Assembly (NCBI GenBank): GCA_021324975.1
Contig: JAJPIA010000141.1
Location: forward strand, 1-64,000
DNA: 64,000 nt
Direction: 5' to 3'
DNA from: Bacillota bacterium
GTDB lineage: Bacteria > Sysuimicrobiota > Sysuimicrobiia > Sysuimicrobiales > Segetimicrobiaceae
The stretch's first letter is position 1, and every line of letters begins with the position of its first letter. The position numbers and the translations under genes are program-made. The notes under the pieces are model-generated. The model was given only the letters and a program-made list of their open reading frames with translations. It searched no databases and was not told the DNA's origin. Shown here piece by piece: positions 9,086-17,269 of this stretch.

Positions 9086-9148
9086 CCCGGCACGTGGAAG
9101 CGACGCCTTGAGACCGTTGGGTGGAGGGCCCCGTGGTCGTGTTCGAGG

Positions 9149-10672
9149 TTAGCGTCGCGCGAGCGTGTGGTTCACGCGTCTACCAAGGCTGCGCCACGCT
9201 ACCAGACCGCCGGGCATCGCGGTAATTTGGGCTCTGGCATCCGCGAACAACGGAGAGCGCTCCGGGCGCTCGATACCGTACACCGCGCGATAGATCCAGC
9301 TGAGCGCCGAGAGCAGCGCACGTTGCGGCAATTGCGGCGCCCCGTACACCCGCCCGAATTCCTTGTACATGAGGCGGAGGGCCGGGGCGTCCGCCGGGTG
9401 CGGCTCGCGCCCCGGTAGGGCGGGTTGCCGGTACGTGACCGCCGCTTCGTGAAACCCGAGTTTCCGAAAGATCCGGCCCTGCGGCCCGCGTGGGTCGCAC
9501 TCAACGTACCAGCCCGTCGCCCCCAGGCCGTCCCGGACCATTTGTTCTTCGATGCGCGCCACGAGCGCGCCGAAGCGGCCCGTGCCCCGGAGCGGAGGGC
9601 CGAAGGCGACGTAACCGCCAAACCCCGCGCCCGGCAGCGTAAAGAACGACGCCATGCCGCCCACGCTGCCTGTGGGCCTCGCGCGCAACGCCCACAGGTG
9701 GTACGCGTAGCGGCGGTCCCGCCTCGCGCGTGAGAGCAACGCGGCGAATGCATCGGACCTGATGCTGGTTGCGCCCGCCGCAAACGCACTCGTGTACAGC
9801 GTTGTGACGCGACTCAGATCGGCATCGCGCGCGCCGGTGATCTCGTGGACGTGGAGGTCCCGCCCCGGCACCCGGCCTAGGTACGCGCGCAACGACAGGA
9901 GCGGAACCGCGCGGCGGCGCGCGAGATACCGGCGCATCTGCTTGTATTCTGCCGACTGTGCGGGACGAAGCGGCATCATCGCCCACCGGATGTACTCGTG
10001 CACGGCGCGCTCGACCACGCGTGAGGGCACGTGTTCCCGGAGCGCCTGGTTGATCGGCTTGGCCGCCAGCAGCAGATGCGTGACCGGGCGCTGTACGCGG
10101 GACAACGCGGGCTGTACGTAAGGGAAGTCCAGCTTGCGAAATCCCCACCCATCCCAGATGCCGAGACGGTCGAACGGGTCCGGGTATGCGTGATCGTCCG
10201 TGAATTTGAAGGGATCTTCAAGCTCGGCCAGCATGAGATCGAGGCCGCGGCCCAAGCTGCGCCGGGCGTCCGCGGCGGCCACGCGCTCCGCCCATCGCAG
10301 CATGCGTGAACCCAGCCGGTACCGTCGCCATCCCGGGGCGGTCACGATGAACTCCACGATACCGGCGTTGGGCTGCGCCAGGTAATCCATGATGACCCCG
10401 GCGATGGGCCGGTCGCGGTGCCGTGCGATCAGGATGTGATAGTTGTTGGGACCGTAGCCGCCCCGCGCCTTGAAGGCAAGGTATCCCTCCAGCCTCTCCA
10501 CCGCTTCCTGCTCATCGGGCTGCGGGAACGCGGGCCGGTACGTTTCTTCGTAAAAGCGGCGGAGGATGCCCCGATCCTCCTGCGACACCGTGAGTTCGCG
10601 GAACGAGAGGGCGAGCGCGCGGTTCGCCGCGGCCCTGCTTCGCGATCGCTTCGTGCGCATGATTCCCGCCAT
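9149..10672 (-). CDS. Large GNAT-like acyltransferase, probably tandem domains
   Basis: A 507-residue protein on the minus strand, convergent with the CSD-HEPN gene. The N-terminal part (about 25-160) has a GNAT-like plan with VEFIVTAPGWRRYRLGSRML, where the acetyl-CoA loop is expected; the second part (about 270-425) repeats it with GFGGYVAFGPPLRGTGRFGA and ends in a 'YVECDPRGPQGRIFRKLGFH' segment typical of motif B. It would transfer an acyl group to an unknown small molecule or protein. The gene has neither a leader element nor a motif copy in its own orientation, and it points away from the tandem sites A and B, so it may not belong to the regulon. Confidence 0.6.
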   Translation of the reverse strand: MAGIMRTKRSRSRAAANRALALSFRELTVSQEDRGILRRFYEETYRPAFPQPDEQEAVERLEGYLAFKARGGYGPNNYHILIARHRDRPIAGVIMDYLAQPNAGIVEFIVTAPGWRRYRLGSRMLRWAERVAAADARRSLGRGLDLMLAELEDPFKFTDDHAYPDPFDRLGIWDGWGFRKLDFPYVQPALSRVQRPVTHLLLAAKPINQALREHVPSRVVERAVHEYIRWAMMPLRPAQSAEYKQMRRYLARRRAVPLLSLRAYLGRVPGRDLHVHEITGARDADLSRVTTLYTSAFAAGATSIRSDAFAALLSRARRDRRYAYHLWALRARPTGSVGGMASFFTLPGAGFGGYVAFGPPLRGTGRFGALVARIEEQMVRDGLGATGWYVECDPRGPQGRIFRKLGFHEAAVTYRQPALPGREPHPADAPALRLMYKEFGRVYGAPQLPQRALLSALSWIYRAVYGIERPERSPLFADARAQITAMPGGLVAWRSLGRRVNHTLARR

Positions 10673-10723
10673 CGGCCGGCTGCTAGCGTTCGACGGCGAA
10701 AATCCGGGCGCCTGTCGCGGCCA

Positions 10724-10750
10724 TGTCAGGAAATCCCCGAGTGGTGCGTC
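10724..10750 (+). promoter_or_regulatory. Promoter-like site A
   Basis: TGTCAGGAA (10724-10732), 14 bases, CGTC (10747-10750), identical in both half-sites and spacing to site S. It is the first of two tandem copies before leader element L1, whose core begins 104 bases after this CGTC. Confidence 0.7.
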
Positions 10751-10794
10751 AAGACAAGCTGTTCGAAACGGCGAGCGAAACCGGGCGGCCGGGA

Positions 10795-10821
10795 TGTCAG
10801 GAAGTCCACGGGCGGCCCGTC
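10795..10821 (+). promoter_or_regulatory. Promoter-like site B
   Basis: TGTCAGGAA (10795-10803), 14 bases, CGTC (10818-10821). Tandem with site A, with 71 bases between their starts. The L1 stem-loop starts 33 bases after the CGTC, so a transcript starting here would carry L1 close to its 5' end. Confidence 0.7.
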
Positions 10822-10853
10822 AGGTAAAGATAACGAGAGCACGGAGGCAAGGG

Positions 10854-10885
10854 CGGCGTAAGGCGCGGGACAGCCCGCGGTGCCG
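10854..10885 (+). promoter_or_regulatory. Leader stem-loop L1
   Basis: CGGCGTAAGG-CGCGGG-acag-CCCGCG-GTGCCG. The inner 6-base-pair stem (CGCGGG/CCCGCG) and outer 4-base-pair stem (CGGC/GCCG) are separated by an asymmetric internal loop GTAAGG/GT. The ATG of the next gene is 17 bases after it, with an AG-rich binding site in between. One of six copies; only the apical loop differs between copies. Confidence 0.75.
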
Positions 10886-10902
10886 AGAGAGAGGGGGAAG
10901 CT

Positions 10903-11190
10903 ATGCGGTTACGGCAACACGAGCGGCTGGCGGTCCGGCTGCGGCAGGCAAAGGCGCGAGGCGACGTCCTCGGGGTGACGCGGTTGCAGCAGGCGCTGGC
11001 GAAGCGGGCGGAGGAGGCGGCCGCGGCCCGCCGGCCGGAACGGATCAGCCTCCGGACGATAGGAGCGCCCACGGCGCGCGAGGCGCACCGGGTAAAGCGG
11101 GCAACGGTGGTCGCCGCGGGTACGGTCGACGCGGTCGCGGTGTTCCGGGTCACGCCGGGGGTGTGGGCAGATTGGGCGGCGGACTCGTGA
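10903..11190 (+). CDS. Small island protein, paralogue 1, unknown function
   Basis: A 95-residue protein just behind leader L1, with a gagagggggaag ribosome site. It starts MRLRQHERLAVRLRQAKARG, probably helical, and contains RPERISLRTIGAPTAREAHR and a hydrophobic AGTVDAVAVF stretch. It is clearly related to the 104-residue protein at 19437, which also sits behind a leader and shares the N-terminal helix and the 'ERISLR..GAP.AR.AHRVKRA' core. I recognise no known family. Its position before the AAA+ ATPase gene (44 bases to the next start) suggests an adaptor or partner, but nothing in the sequence proves it. Confidence 0.65.
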   Translation: MRLRQHERLAVRLRQAKARGDVLGVTRLQQALAKRAEEAAAARRPERISLRTIGAPTAREAHRVKRATVVAAGTVDAVAVFRVTPGVWADWAADS

Positions 11191-11234
11191 CGGAGGCCAG
11201 ACATGACGAGCGGGATGATGCGGAAGGGGGAAGC

Positions 11235-13004
11235 ATGACGAACGTGCTCACAGCGGTGCCGCCGCAGCAGACGGCGCGGGACGTCCGGGGCGTCGAGGCG
11301 CTGCCGGCGTGGCTCGCGGAGATCGAGCGGCTGCGCGCCGCGCGCGCGGCGCATTTCTTCGTCCTCCACGGGAACGTCGCCGACTACGTGTACGACGGAG
11401 CGCTCCCGCCGTACCGATTGCTGACGTACCTGGTGCGGTATCTCCGCGCTCACGGCTACGAGCGGGTGGGGACGTTCAGCATCTCGGATGGGCTCTCCTG
11501 GGCTTCACCCGAGGGCGCCGCTCCGGGCGGGAGCGCGCCCGCCCCGGCGGCAGTGTCGCGTCGCTCCGGCACGCTGATCGAGGAGTTGCGTCAACTCGAG
11601 CGGGCCCTCGTGGCCACGCGCGAGGTGCCGACCGCGGTCGTCATCGAGCACCTCGACTTCCTCGTGCCGGCAAGCGCCTCGGCGCAGGACCGGGACACGG
11701 CCGCGGCAATCGAGATCTTGCTGCGGCTCGCGCTGAACGACGGATTGCGGGCTGCCCCGGTCGCGGTTATCGGCTTGGCCCGATCGCTGGAAGCGGTGGC
11801 GCCCGCGCTGGCCGATACCATCGGCGCCGTGGCCGTCGTCGCCGCCCCCCTGCCCGACGCCGACGAGCGGCGGGGGTTTCTGACATACCTGGCCGCGCCC
11901 GCCAACGTGGTAGGGCTGGCGCCTCTGGCGCCGGAGCTGTCGCTCGACACTGTGGTCAACCTCACGCAGGGCATGACCCTCGGCGGGCTCGACGCCCTGA
12001 ACCGTCTGGCGCGGATGTCGGGGGAACCGATCACGTCCGAGGGCGTACGCGCGCACAAGACGGAGGCGGTCGAGCGCCAGAGCCACGGGTTGCTGGAGGA
12101 GCTCGAGCCCCGGTACGGGTTCGATTCGGTCGGCGGGCTGGCGTACGTCATCGATTACCTGCGCACCGTGGTCGCGCACGTTCGGGACCGGCGCCTGGAG
12201 GCGGTACCGAAAGGCATCCTGCTCGCGGGACCGCCCGGCACCGGCAAAACCTTGGTCGCGGAGGCGCTCGCGACCGAAGCCGGTTTCAACCTCGTCCGCC
12301 TGGGCGACGTCCGGAGCAAGTGGGTCGGCGAGACCGAACGCAACCTGTCGCAGGTGCTCCGGCTCCTGCTGGAATTGGCGCCGGTCGTGGTGTTCGTCGA
12401 CGAGGTCGACCAGGCGGTGGGCCGCCGGAACGAGGGGTGGGACGGCGACAGCGGTGTATCCGCGCGCATGTTCGCGCGTATTCTCAACTTCATGGGCAAG
12501 AACGAGCATCGCGGCCGCGTCGTGTGGATCGCCGCGACGAACCGGCCCGACCTGCTGGACGAGGCCATGATCCGGCGCTTCGATCGGGTATTCCCATTCT
12601 TTGTGCCCGGGCCGCAGGAGCGCGAGCGCATCTTGAGGGTGATGCCCAAGATCACCGGTGCCGCCTACGCTCCGGGGCTGGAACTGACACGGGTCGTGGA
12701 AGCGACGGAGGGGCTTACGGGCAGCGCGCTGGAGACCCTGGTGCGGCGCGCCGTGGAACTGGCGGACGGGTCGCCGCTGACCGAGGCGCACCTGCTGCTT
12801 GCCGCGGACGACTACAAGCCCAATCACGACCCCGCGACGTATGAGCGCCAGAGCCTGCTGGCGCTCAACGCCGCCAACCTGTTCTCGGCGTTGCCGGCCG
12901 AGCCGGACCTGCCGCCGGACCTCCGTGCCTTGGTGGAAGCGATGCGCCAGTCGCGTTCGGCGGCGCCGCTGCTGGAACGCCTGCGCCAATTACGGTGCTC
13001 GTGA
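11235..13004 (+). CDS. AAA+ ATPase of the CDC48/FtsH class with a degenerate N-terminal ATPase-like half
   Basis: A 589-residue protein. The C-terminal half is a canonical AAA+ module: a GFDSVGGL entry, Walker A GPPGTGKT (332-339), Walker B VVVFVDEVDQ (about 384-393), sensor 1 AATN (433-436) and arginine fingers in MIRRFDR (about 447-450). The N-terminal half (about 20-260) has an ATPase-like layout (FFVLHGNVADYVYDG, AVVIEHLDFLVP) without a Walker A motif and is probably inactive. Such enzymes unfold or remodel proteins using ATP, and in ubiquitin systems CDC48-class ATPases act on modified substrates. Start ATG 11235 has a ggaagggggaag site. The gene is followed after a few bases by the coiled-coil protein at 13019. 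Location with UBL/E1/E2 genes supports a remodelling role, which is inferred. Confidence 0.85.
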   Translation: MTNVLTAVPPQQTARDVRGVEALPAWLAEIERLRAARAAHFFVLHGNVADYVYDGALPPYRLLTYLVRYLRAHGYERVGTFSISDGLSWASPEGAAPGGSAPAPAAVSRRSGTLIEELRQLERALVATREVPTAVVIEHLDFLVPASASAQDRDTAAAIEILLRLALNDGLRAAPVAVIGLARSLEAVAPALADTIGAVAVVAAPLPDADERRGFLTYLAAPANVVGLAPLAPELSLDTVVNLTQGMTLGGLDALNRLARMSGEPITSEGVRAHKTEAVERQSHGLLEELEPRYGFDSVGGLAYVIDYLRTVVAHVRDRRLEAVPKGILLAGPPGTGKTLVAEALATEAGFNLVRLGDVRSKWVGETERNLSQVLRLLLELAPVVVFVDEVDQAVGRRNEGWDGDSGVSARMFARILNFMGKNEHRGRVVWIAATNRPDLLDEAMIRRFDRVFPFFVPGPQERERILRVMPKITGAAYAPGLELTRVVEATEGLTGSALETLVRRAVELADGSPLTEAHLLLAADDYKPNHDPATYERQSLLALNAANLFSALPAEPDLPPDLRALVEAMRQSRSAAPLLERLRQLRCS

Positions 13005-13018
13005 GGAGGATGGCATCC

Positions 13019-13408
13019 ATGACGCCGTTGACCATCATTCCCCGCGGGTTCATGCCTGCGGGCCGGGCGCGCCGGACCCCCGACCCTACGTGCGAGCAGT
13101 GCCCGCAACGCCTCGCGCTCGCCCAGCGGATGGAGATCCAGGAGCGCCAGCTGGCTGAGCAGTGCCGCCTGGCGCATGCGCGGCTGCAAGATGCGGCCGA
13201 CCTCCGGCGGCGCCTGGCGGCCCTGGAGCAACGTAATCGCGAGCTGGAGGCGGCGCTCGCCGCACACGGGTCCGCGGGCGGCACGCCCGGCGCTGCCGGC
13301 GCCGCGGATGCGTCCCGCGTGGCGGTGCTCTTGCGCACGCCGTCCGTCGGCGAGATCCCCATCGTGCGACCACGGTCGCAGCAGCGCGGTTCCGAGGACA
13401 CTCGTTGA
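13019..13408 (+). CDS. Small coiled-coil protein with a Cys pair, unknown function
   Basis: A 129-residue protein that starts 14 bases after the AAA+ stop behind GAGGAGG; ATG 13010 is an alternative start. A CEQCP pair near residue 24 is followed by a predicted coiled coil (RMEIQERQLAEQCRLAHARL, then RRRLAALEQRNRELEAALAA), a Gly/Ala linker, and a basic tail containing VAVLLRTPSVGEIPIVRP. Coupling to the AAA+ gene suggests an adaptor or oligomerisation partner. No family is recognised. Confidence 0.55.
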   Translation: MTPLTIIPRGFMPAGRARRTPDPTCEQCPQRLALAQRMEIQERQLAEQCRLAHARLQDAADLRRRLAALEQRNRELEAALAAHGSAGGTPGAAGAADASRVAVLLRTPSVGEIPIVRPRSQQRGSEDTR

Positions 13409-13466
13409 ACGTGCGCGACATCGAGCAGACCGCTCGCGGCAACCTGCGCGCGGAAGGGTGGTGACG

Positions 13467-13634
13467 ATGCTGCGTCTCCTGCTGGCGATGCTGCTGTTCG
13501 GGGCCATGGCGCGGGTACTTCGCCTGTTCGTCTGGATGGTGATGGCGCTGCTCGCCGCCTCGGCATTCGGAGGCCCTCTGTTCGGCTTGAGCCCGGAGCG
13601 GTGGCTCTGGATGATCCTGCGCGGCTTTAATTGA
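13467..13634 (+). CDS. Small membrane protein, unknown function
   Basis: A 55-residue peptide, too short for most gene callers: MLRLLLAMLLFGAMARVLRL followed by a second hydrophobic run (FVWMVMALLAASAFGG). It probably crosses the membrane once or twice. A gaagggtgg site precedes ATG 13467. It follows the coiled-coil gene by 58 bases in the same direction and is probably the last gene of the L1 transcript. Confidence 0.45.
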   Translation: MLRLLLAMLLFGAMARVLRLFVWMVMALLAASAFGGPLFGLSPERWLWMILRGFN

Positions 13635-13682
13635 GGCATAAGGCGTCGCTGGGTCCTGCTCTACCGCAGCACTCGCTAAGAT

Positions 13683-13709
13683 TGTCAGGAAGCCCCGCCG
13701 CCACACGTT
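13683..13709 (+). promoter_or_regulatory. Promoter-like site C
   Basis: TGTCAGGAA (13683-13691), 14 bases, CGTT (13706-13709). The -10 half differs by one base from the consensus CGTC. Leader L2 begins 54 bases later. Confidence 0.6.
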
Positions 13710-13763
13710 GGAGAGGTGCAGCGGGAAGCAAGCATCCCATGCCACGAACGGTGGCGTGAGGGA

Positions 13764-13795
13764 CGGCGTAAGGCGCGGGGCAGCCCGCGGTGCCG
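13764..13795 (+). promoter_or_regulatory. Leader stem-loop L2
   Basis: Same core as L1 with apical loop gcag. The following GAGAGGAG serves as ribosome site for the kinase-like gene, whose ATG is 15 bases after the element. Confidence 0.75.
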
Positions 13796-13809
13796 AGAGA
13801 GGAGCAGAT

Positions 13810-14514
13810 ATGCACGTTGTTGCGGGGCGGGAAGCATACGCGCCGTGGATCGTCATCACGGGGCTCGATGGGTCGGGCAAGAGCACCCTCGTCGCCCGCC
13901 TCGCCCGGACCGATGGTGCCTGCCGGTTCCGGTTGCCGTACCACGGGTTCGTGAAGGAGGAGCTGGCGCGATCCGGCGACGGCCGGCCGTTCGGCGATGT
14001 CCGCACCGACCGCTTGCTTTTCGCCGCCGACGCGCGCCTTACGAACTACCGCATCCGCGAGTGGCGCCGGACCCATCGCCTGCTCGTCTCCCAGCGCGGA
14101 TGGATGGACAACTATGTCTTCGGAGCGGTGCAGGGCGTCTCGTATGAGGAGACGGCGGCGCTGCTGGGCACGACCGAGCTGGAGCGCCCCTCCGCCATCG
14201 TGCATCTGGTCGCAGACCCACGCGTAGCGTACGAGCGTATCCGAACCGACCCCCACGCCGACAAGTTCGAGACGATGGCGTTCATGCGGCGTCAGCATCG
14301 CGAGACGCTCCGCTTGTTCGAGGGCGTGCGGCAGGGATTGCCGTCGCTGGGCGTGTTTGCCGGCATCCCGGCCGTTTTGATCGACAGCACGGACATGACC
14401 CGGGATGCGGTCGAGCGGGCCGCCCGGGCGTTCTTGCGACACGCGGGCCTCGACCCGGCGTGTTCGGCCATCGTCGTTGCGGCGCGTAAAACGAGAAGCG
14501 AGGTGTGCGCATGA
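13810..14514 (+). CDS. dTMP-kinase-like P-loop nucleotide kinase
   Basis: A 234-residue protein, close to the length of thymidylate kinases. The P-loop is GLDGSGKST (18-26), the form typical of the dTMP kinase family. It also has a LLVSQRGWMDNYVFG segment corresponding to the 'DRY..S' region and a lid-like DPRVAYERIRTDPHADKFE. The family phosphorylates dTMP or related nucleotides; members in mobile or defence contexts may act on other targets. It is the first gene behind leader L2 and its stop overlaps the next start (ATGA). Specificity is unknown. Confidence 0.75.
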   Translation: MHVVAGREAYAPWIVITGLDGSGKSTLVARLARTDGACRFRLPYHGFVKEELARSGDGRPFGDVRTDRLLFAADARLTNYRIREWRRTHRLLVSQRGWMDNYVFGAVQGVSYEETAALLGTTELERPSAIVHLVADPRVAYERIRTDPHADKFETMAFMRRQHRETLRLFEGVRQGLPSLGVFAGIPAVLIDSTDMTRDAVERAARAFLRHAGLDPACSAIVVAARKTRSEVCA

Positions 14515-14924
14515 TGGTTACCTGTCCCGCGTGCGGATTCAGGCATTGGATGTTTGACACCGCGTGCCCGGCGTGCAAGCTTCCGTGGACGCTCGCCTGG
14601 GCGTTCGGCCCGAGCCGGCGTAGCGGCACCGCCGTGGCGGGCGCGGGTTCCGGCGCGGCCGTCGCCGCGGCGGCGGCAGCGGGAGTCCTCCGCTGCGTGC
14701 TGCTGGTGGGGGGCGTCGTGGTTGGCGCCGTCGTCCTAGCGATCGTCAGCATCATGGGACAGGCGCTCCGCGGCGGGGCCCGAGGCTTGGGAGCGGGACG
14801 GGGCCTCGGCCTGGGTGCCGGCTCGGGATTTGGCCTCCCGTACGGGAGTGGGCTGCAGTCCTCGTGGCTGTCTTCTGGAGGCGGCTTCGCTCAGGCGGCC
14901 GGGCGCCGGCTTCTCGGCCGGTGA
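14511..14924 (+). CDS. Zinc-ribbon membrane protein, unknown function
   Basis: A 137-residue protein translationally coupled to the kinase gene (ATGA overlap at 14511-14514). It begins with two CPAC knuckles (TCPACGF and ACPACKLPW), then an Ala/Gly stretch, a transmembrane segment (LLVGGVVVGAVVLAIVSIM), and a Gly/Leu/Ser-rich low-complexity tail. The zinc ribbon would face the cytosol. No enzyme domain is visible; it could be a membrane anchor or receptor for the neighbouring ubiquitin-like system. Confidence 0.6.
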   Translation: MMVTCPACGFRHWMFDTACPACKLPWTLAWAFGPSRRSGTAVAGAGSGAAVAAAAAAGVLRCVLLVGGVVVGAVVLAIVSIMGQALRGGARGLGAGRGLGLGAGSGFGLPYGSGLQSSWLSSGGGFAQAAGRRLLGR

Positions 14925-14966
14925 TGATAGGCGGCGTGCTCTCTTTTGCACCCAAGCGCCGGGCGA

Positions 14967-14992
14967 TGTCAGGACCCGGACGATGGCGCGTC
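14967..14992 (+). promoter_or_regulatory. Promoter-like site D
   Basis: TGTCAGGAC (14967-14975), 13 bases, CGTC (14989-14992). One base differs in the -35 half and the spacer is one base shorter than in the other copies. L3 starts 46 bases later. Confidence 0.55.
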
Positions 14993-15038
14993 GACATTGA
15001 CGTAAGCCCGGCCCGGGCGACGACGGAGACATGAGCGA

Positions 15039-15070
15039 CGGCGTAAGGCGCGGGAGAGCCCGCGGTGCCG
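15039..15070 (+). promoter_or_regulatory. Leader stem-loop L3
   Basis: Same core as the other leaders with apical loop agag. It lies 17 bases before the ATG of the ubiquitin-like gene; AGGAGGAAG between them is the ribosome site. Confidence 0.75.
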
Positions 15071-15087
15071 CATAGGAGGAAGCGTGT

Positions 15088-15483
15088 ATGGAAGAGATGA
15101 TGAGCAAGATGGCGACATCGGTTGCGAGTGACGCCGGGGGAGAGGGCGGCAGCGCTTCGAGCGTACCCGACGCTGCGGCGACGCTCCGGCTCACCGTTGT
15201 GAACCCGGCGGACAACCTGACCCTTGATTTGCCGGAGGTGCCCGCCGAGATGACCCCGGCACAGCTGATCGAGGAGCTCATGCGGCAGGGGCATCTGCCG
15301 GCGGCGCCGGGCGGACGCGGGTACCTCGTGTCGGTCCGTGGCGGTCATGACCTGGATCCCGGGCAAAGCCTTGCGGCCGGGCACGTGACCGACGGGGCGA
15401 CGCTCCAGCTGTTCACCCACACGCCGGGCGCCGCCGCGACGGCGGTCCCCCGCGAGCGGCTCCGGAGCGTCCACGGTGAGTGA
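15088..15483 (+). CDS. Ubiquitin-like beta-grasp protein
   Basis: A 131-residue protein. After a 30-residue flexible Gly/Ser/Ala lead comes a beta-grasp domain: LRLTVVNPADNLTLDLPEVP (strands 1-2), TPAQLIEELMRQGHLP (helix), then GYLVSVRGGHDLDPGQSLAA and TDGATLQLFTHTP, matching the 'G..L..g..L.D...l.l' end of ubiquitin/YukD folds. About 77 of 87 residues match the N-terminal domain of the UBL-E2 fusion at 22989. The protein does not end in Gly-Gly; it ends in HGE. If it is conjugated, it must use another C-terminus or be trimmed. The E1-like gene overlaps its end by 8 bases, the strongest sign that it is the E1 substrate. Confidence 0.8.
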   Translation: MEEMMSKMATSVASDAGGEGGSASSVPDAAATLRLTVVNPADNLTLDLPEVPAEMTPAQLIEELMRQGHLPAAPGGRGYLVSVRGGHDLDPGQSLAAGHVTDGATLQLFTHTPGAAATAVPRERLRSVHGE

Positions 15484-16774
15484 TCGTCACCGTGAGGCGA
15501 TGGCGACTCGCCCCGCCGCGCTGGACGCCGAGCGCCCCGGTGCGCGGCCACGCATTACCGTTGCGCTGCCGGCGACCTCGCCGTTCTCGCGGCAGATGCT
15601 CGTCCCCGGTTGGGACCAGGGCCGCCTCGAGCGGGCACGGGTGCTTATCGCAGGGGCCGGGGCGCTCGGCAACGCCGCCGCGGCGAACCTCGCGTTGATC
15701 GGGGCGGGACACCTGGCGGTGGCGGACTTCGACCGGATCGAAGTCTCGAACCTCAGCCGCACGGTGCTGTTCCGGCGCGGCGACGAGGGGCGCTCAAAGG
15801 CCGCCGTCGCCGCGGAGCGCGTCCGCCCGTTGATGCTCGCCCGGGACCCGATCGTTTTGCCGCTGGAAGGCGACATCGTATGGGAGCTCGGTTGGGGAGT
15901 CTACCGCCGCATGGATCTGATCCTGGGCTGCGTCGACTCGTCGGAAGCGCGCGCGGCAATCGGGACCCCGGCATGGGCGCTCGGCGTGCCCGCGGTGTTC
16001 GGCGGTCTGTACGCCCACAACGGCGGGGTCCTCACCCAAGGCGTGGGCACGGGGCCGTGTGTTGCGTGCGGCTTCAGCGCGGCGGAGTGGGATGACTGGT
16101 CGCGCCGCTACTCATGCGATCAGGTGCGTCGCACGGCGGCGGCGGAGGCCAAGGTGCCGGCGACCCAAATCATCGCCAGCCTCATCGGGGCGCTCATGGT
16201 GCAGGAGGGGCTTGCGTTCCTGCACGGCGACAGCCGCAATGCCGGGACACGGGTCTTTGTCGCGGCGCAGCGGCCGGTGATCGAGCGCGTCCGGCTCACC
16301 CGCAAGGCGCGCTGCCCCTTTCACGCGCACATCGCACCCGTCGAGGAATCCCCGGCACTGTCCAATCAGCTGACGGCCGGCGAGCTGTTAGAAGCACTCG
16401 GGGTACGCGACCGGGGGGTCACCGTCCGGCTGGGGCGCGAGTTCCTCCTGGGCTGCCGCTGCAAGGGGTGCGGCCGACCCCTGCCGCTGTGCAAGCCTCG
16501 TCATCGCACGCACGCGACCGAGCTCGTCTGCGAGGCGTGCCGCAGCACCGGCCGCCCACTCACGAACGACCCGCAGATCGCGTCGATTGACGCGCTGTCG
16601 CGCGGGACGGACGCGGCGGTGCTTGCGCTTTCCCTGGAGACCCTGGGAATCCCCGCGCTGCATCTTCTGGAGGTGGAGCGCGACGGACGGACGGGGTGGA
16701 TCGAGTTGACGGGAGACCTTGCTCGGGTCCTGCCGGGGTGGCCGGGGGAGGTGTCGCAGGAGGCATCGTCATGA
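15476..16774 (+). CDS. E1-like ThiF/HesA adenylyltransferase
   Basis: A 432-residue protein with the E1/ThiF fold. ATP-binding GAGALGN is at 60-66, followed by ADFDRIEVSNLSR (83-95) with the adenylation Asp and Arg, the SKAAVA lysine (K108), and the GCVDSSEAR strand (151-159). C214 in RRYSCDQVRR is a candidate thioester cysteine. Zinc cysteines are CVAC (195/198) and C280, and a separate C-terminal domain has a second cluster (CRCKGC at 327-332, C339, CEAC at 352-355). It would activate the UBL encoded by the overlapping gene and pass it to the E2. The GTG start at 15476 lies inside the UBL gene. The extra zinc-binding C-terminal domain could recruit the UBL-E2 or a substrate. Confidence 0.85.
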   Translation: MSDRHREAMATRPAALDAERPGARPRITVALPATSPFSRQMLVPGWDQGRLERARVLIAGAGALGNAAAANLALIGAGHLAVADFDRIEVSNLSRTVLFRRGDEGRSKAAVAAERVRPLMLARDPIVLPLEGDIVWELGWGVYRRMDLILGCVDSSEARAAIGTPAWALGVPAVFGGLYAHNGGVLTQGVGTGPCVACGFSAAEWDDWSRRYSCDQVRRTAAAEAKVPATQIIASLIGALMVQEGLAFLHGDSRNAGTRVFVAAQRPVIERVRLTRKARCPFHAHIAPVEESPALSNQLTAGELLEALGVRDRGVTVRLGREFLLGCRCKGCGRPLPLCKPRHRTHATELVCEACRSTGRPLTNDPQIASIDALSRGTDAAVLALSLETLGIPALHLLEVERDGRTGWIELTGDLARVLPGWPGEVSQEASS

Positions 16775-16843
16775 CGGCGCGTCCAATCGCAGCTCGCCCG
16801 CTCCTGATTGTGGGCCGTGCGCGCGATCGTAGACCATCATGAA

Positions 16844-17269
16844 TCAGGCGGGTTGGATCTTGCGGAGCGCTCGTTGGGCGAACGTTTGGAGCAGCGGATC
16901 CGACGCGCGCTCTAACGCGCGGAGCGGCGGGATAGCTGCCGCCGCGAGCGTCCCGATCATTCGGAGCGCCGTGCAGGCGCGGAGCCGGATCCGCTCGTCA
17001 GGATCGCCGAGCGCCTGGATCAGAACAGGAACTCCTACCGCGGTCAGGGCGGTTCCCTCCGCGCCGGGATCGGCCATGCTCGGTATGTCGCGCCGGCCCG
17101 TGCGCATGGCGGCGCCGAACTCGCCGAGCAGCTCGACCGCTCTGAGGCGCCGGTCCGTGTCGTCGGAATGTCTGATGATGCGGTCGAGGCGCTCGACCGC
17201 TTCCCGCGGGGAACCCCTGCTCCACGCGCGATCTGCCGCTTCGAGATCCTCGTACCGTGGTGATGTCAT
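16844..17269 (-). CDS. HEAT-repeat-like protein
   Basis: A 141-residue helical protein on the minus strand, convergent with the E1 gene. At least two HEAT-like repeats are visible: RRLRAVELLGEFG and VPVLIQALGDPDERIRLRAC followed by AIPPLRALERASDPLL. Repeats of this kind bind proteins. It is the second minus-strand gene in the island and carries no leader or promoter-like site. Function unknown. Confidence 0.6.
   Translation of the reverse strand: MTSPRYEDLEAADRAWSRGSPREAVERLDRIIRHSDDTDRRLRAVELLGEFGAAMRTGRRDIPSMADPGAEGTALTAVGVPVLIQALGDPDERIRLRACTALRMIGTLAAAAIPPLRALERASDPLLQTFAQRALRKIQPA

Noticed and set aside
11859-11885. Reverse-strand match to TGTCAGGAA (TTTCTGACA) inside the AAA+ gene
   Set aside because: No GACG at the right spacing, and it lies within coding sequence.
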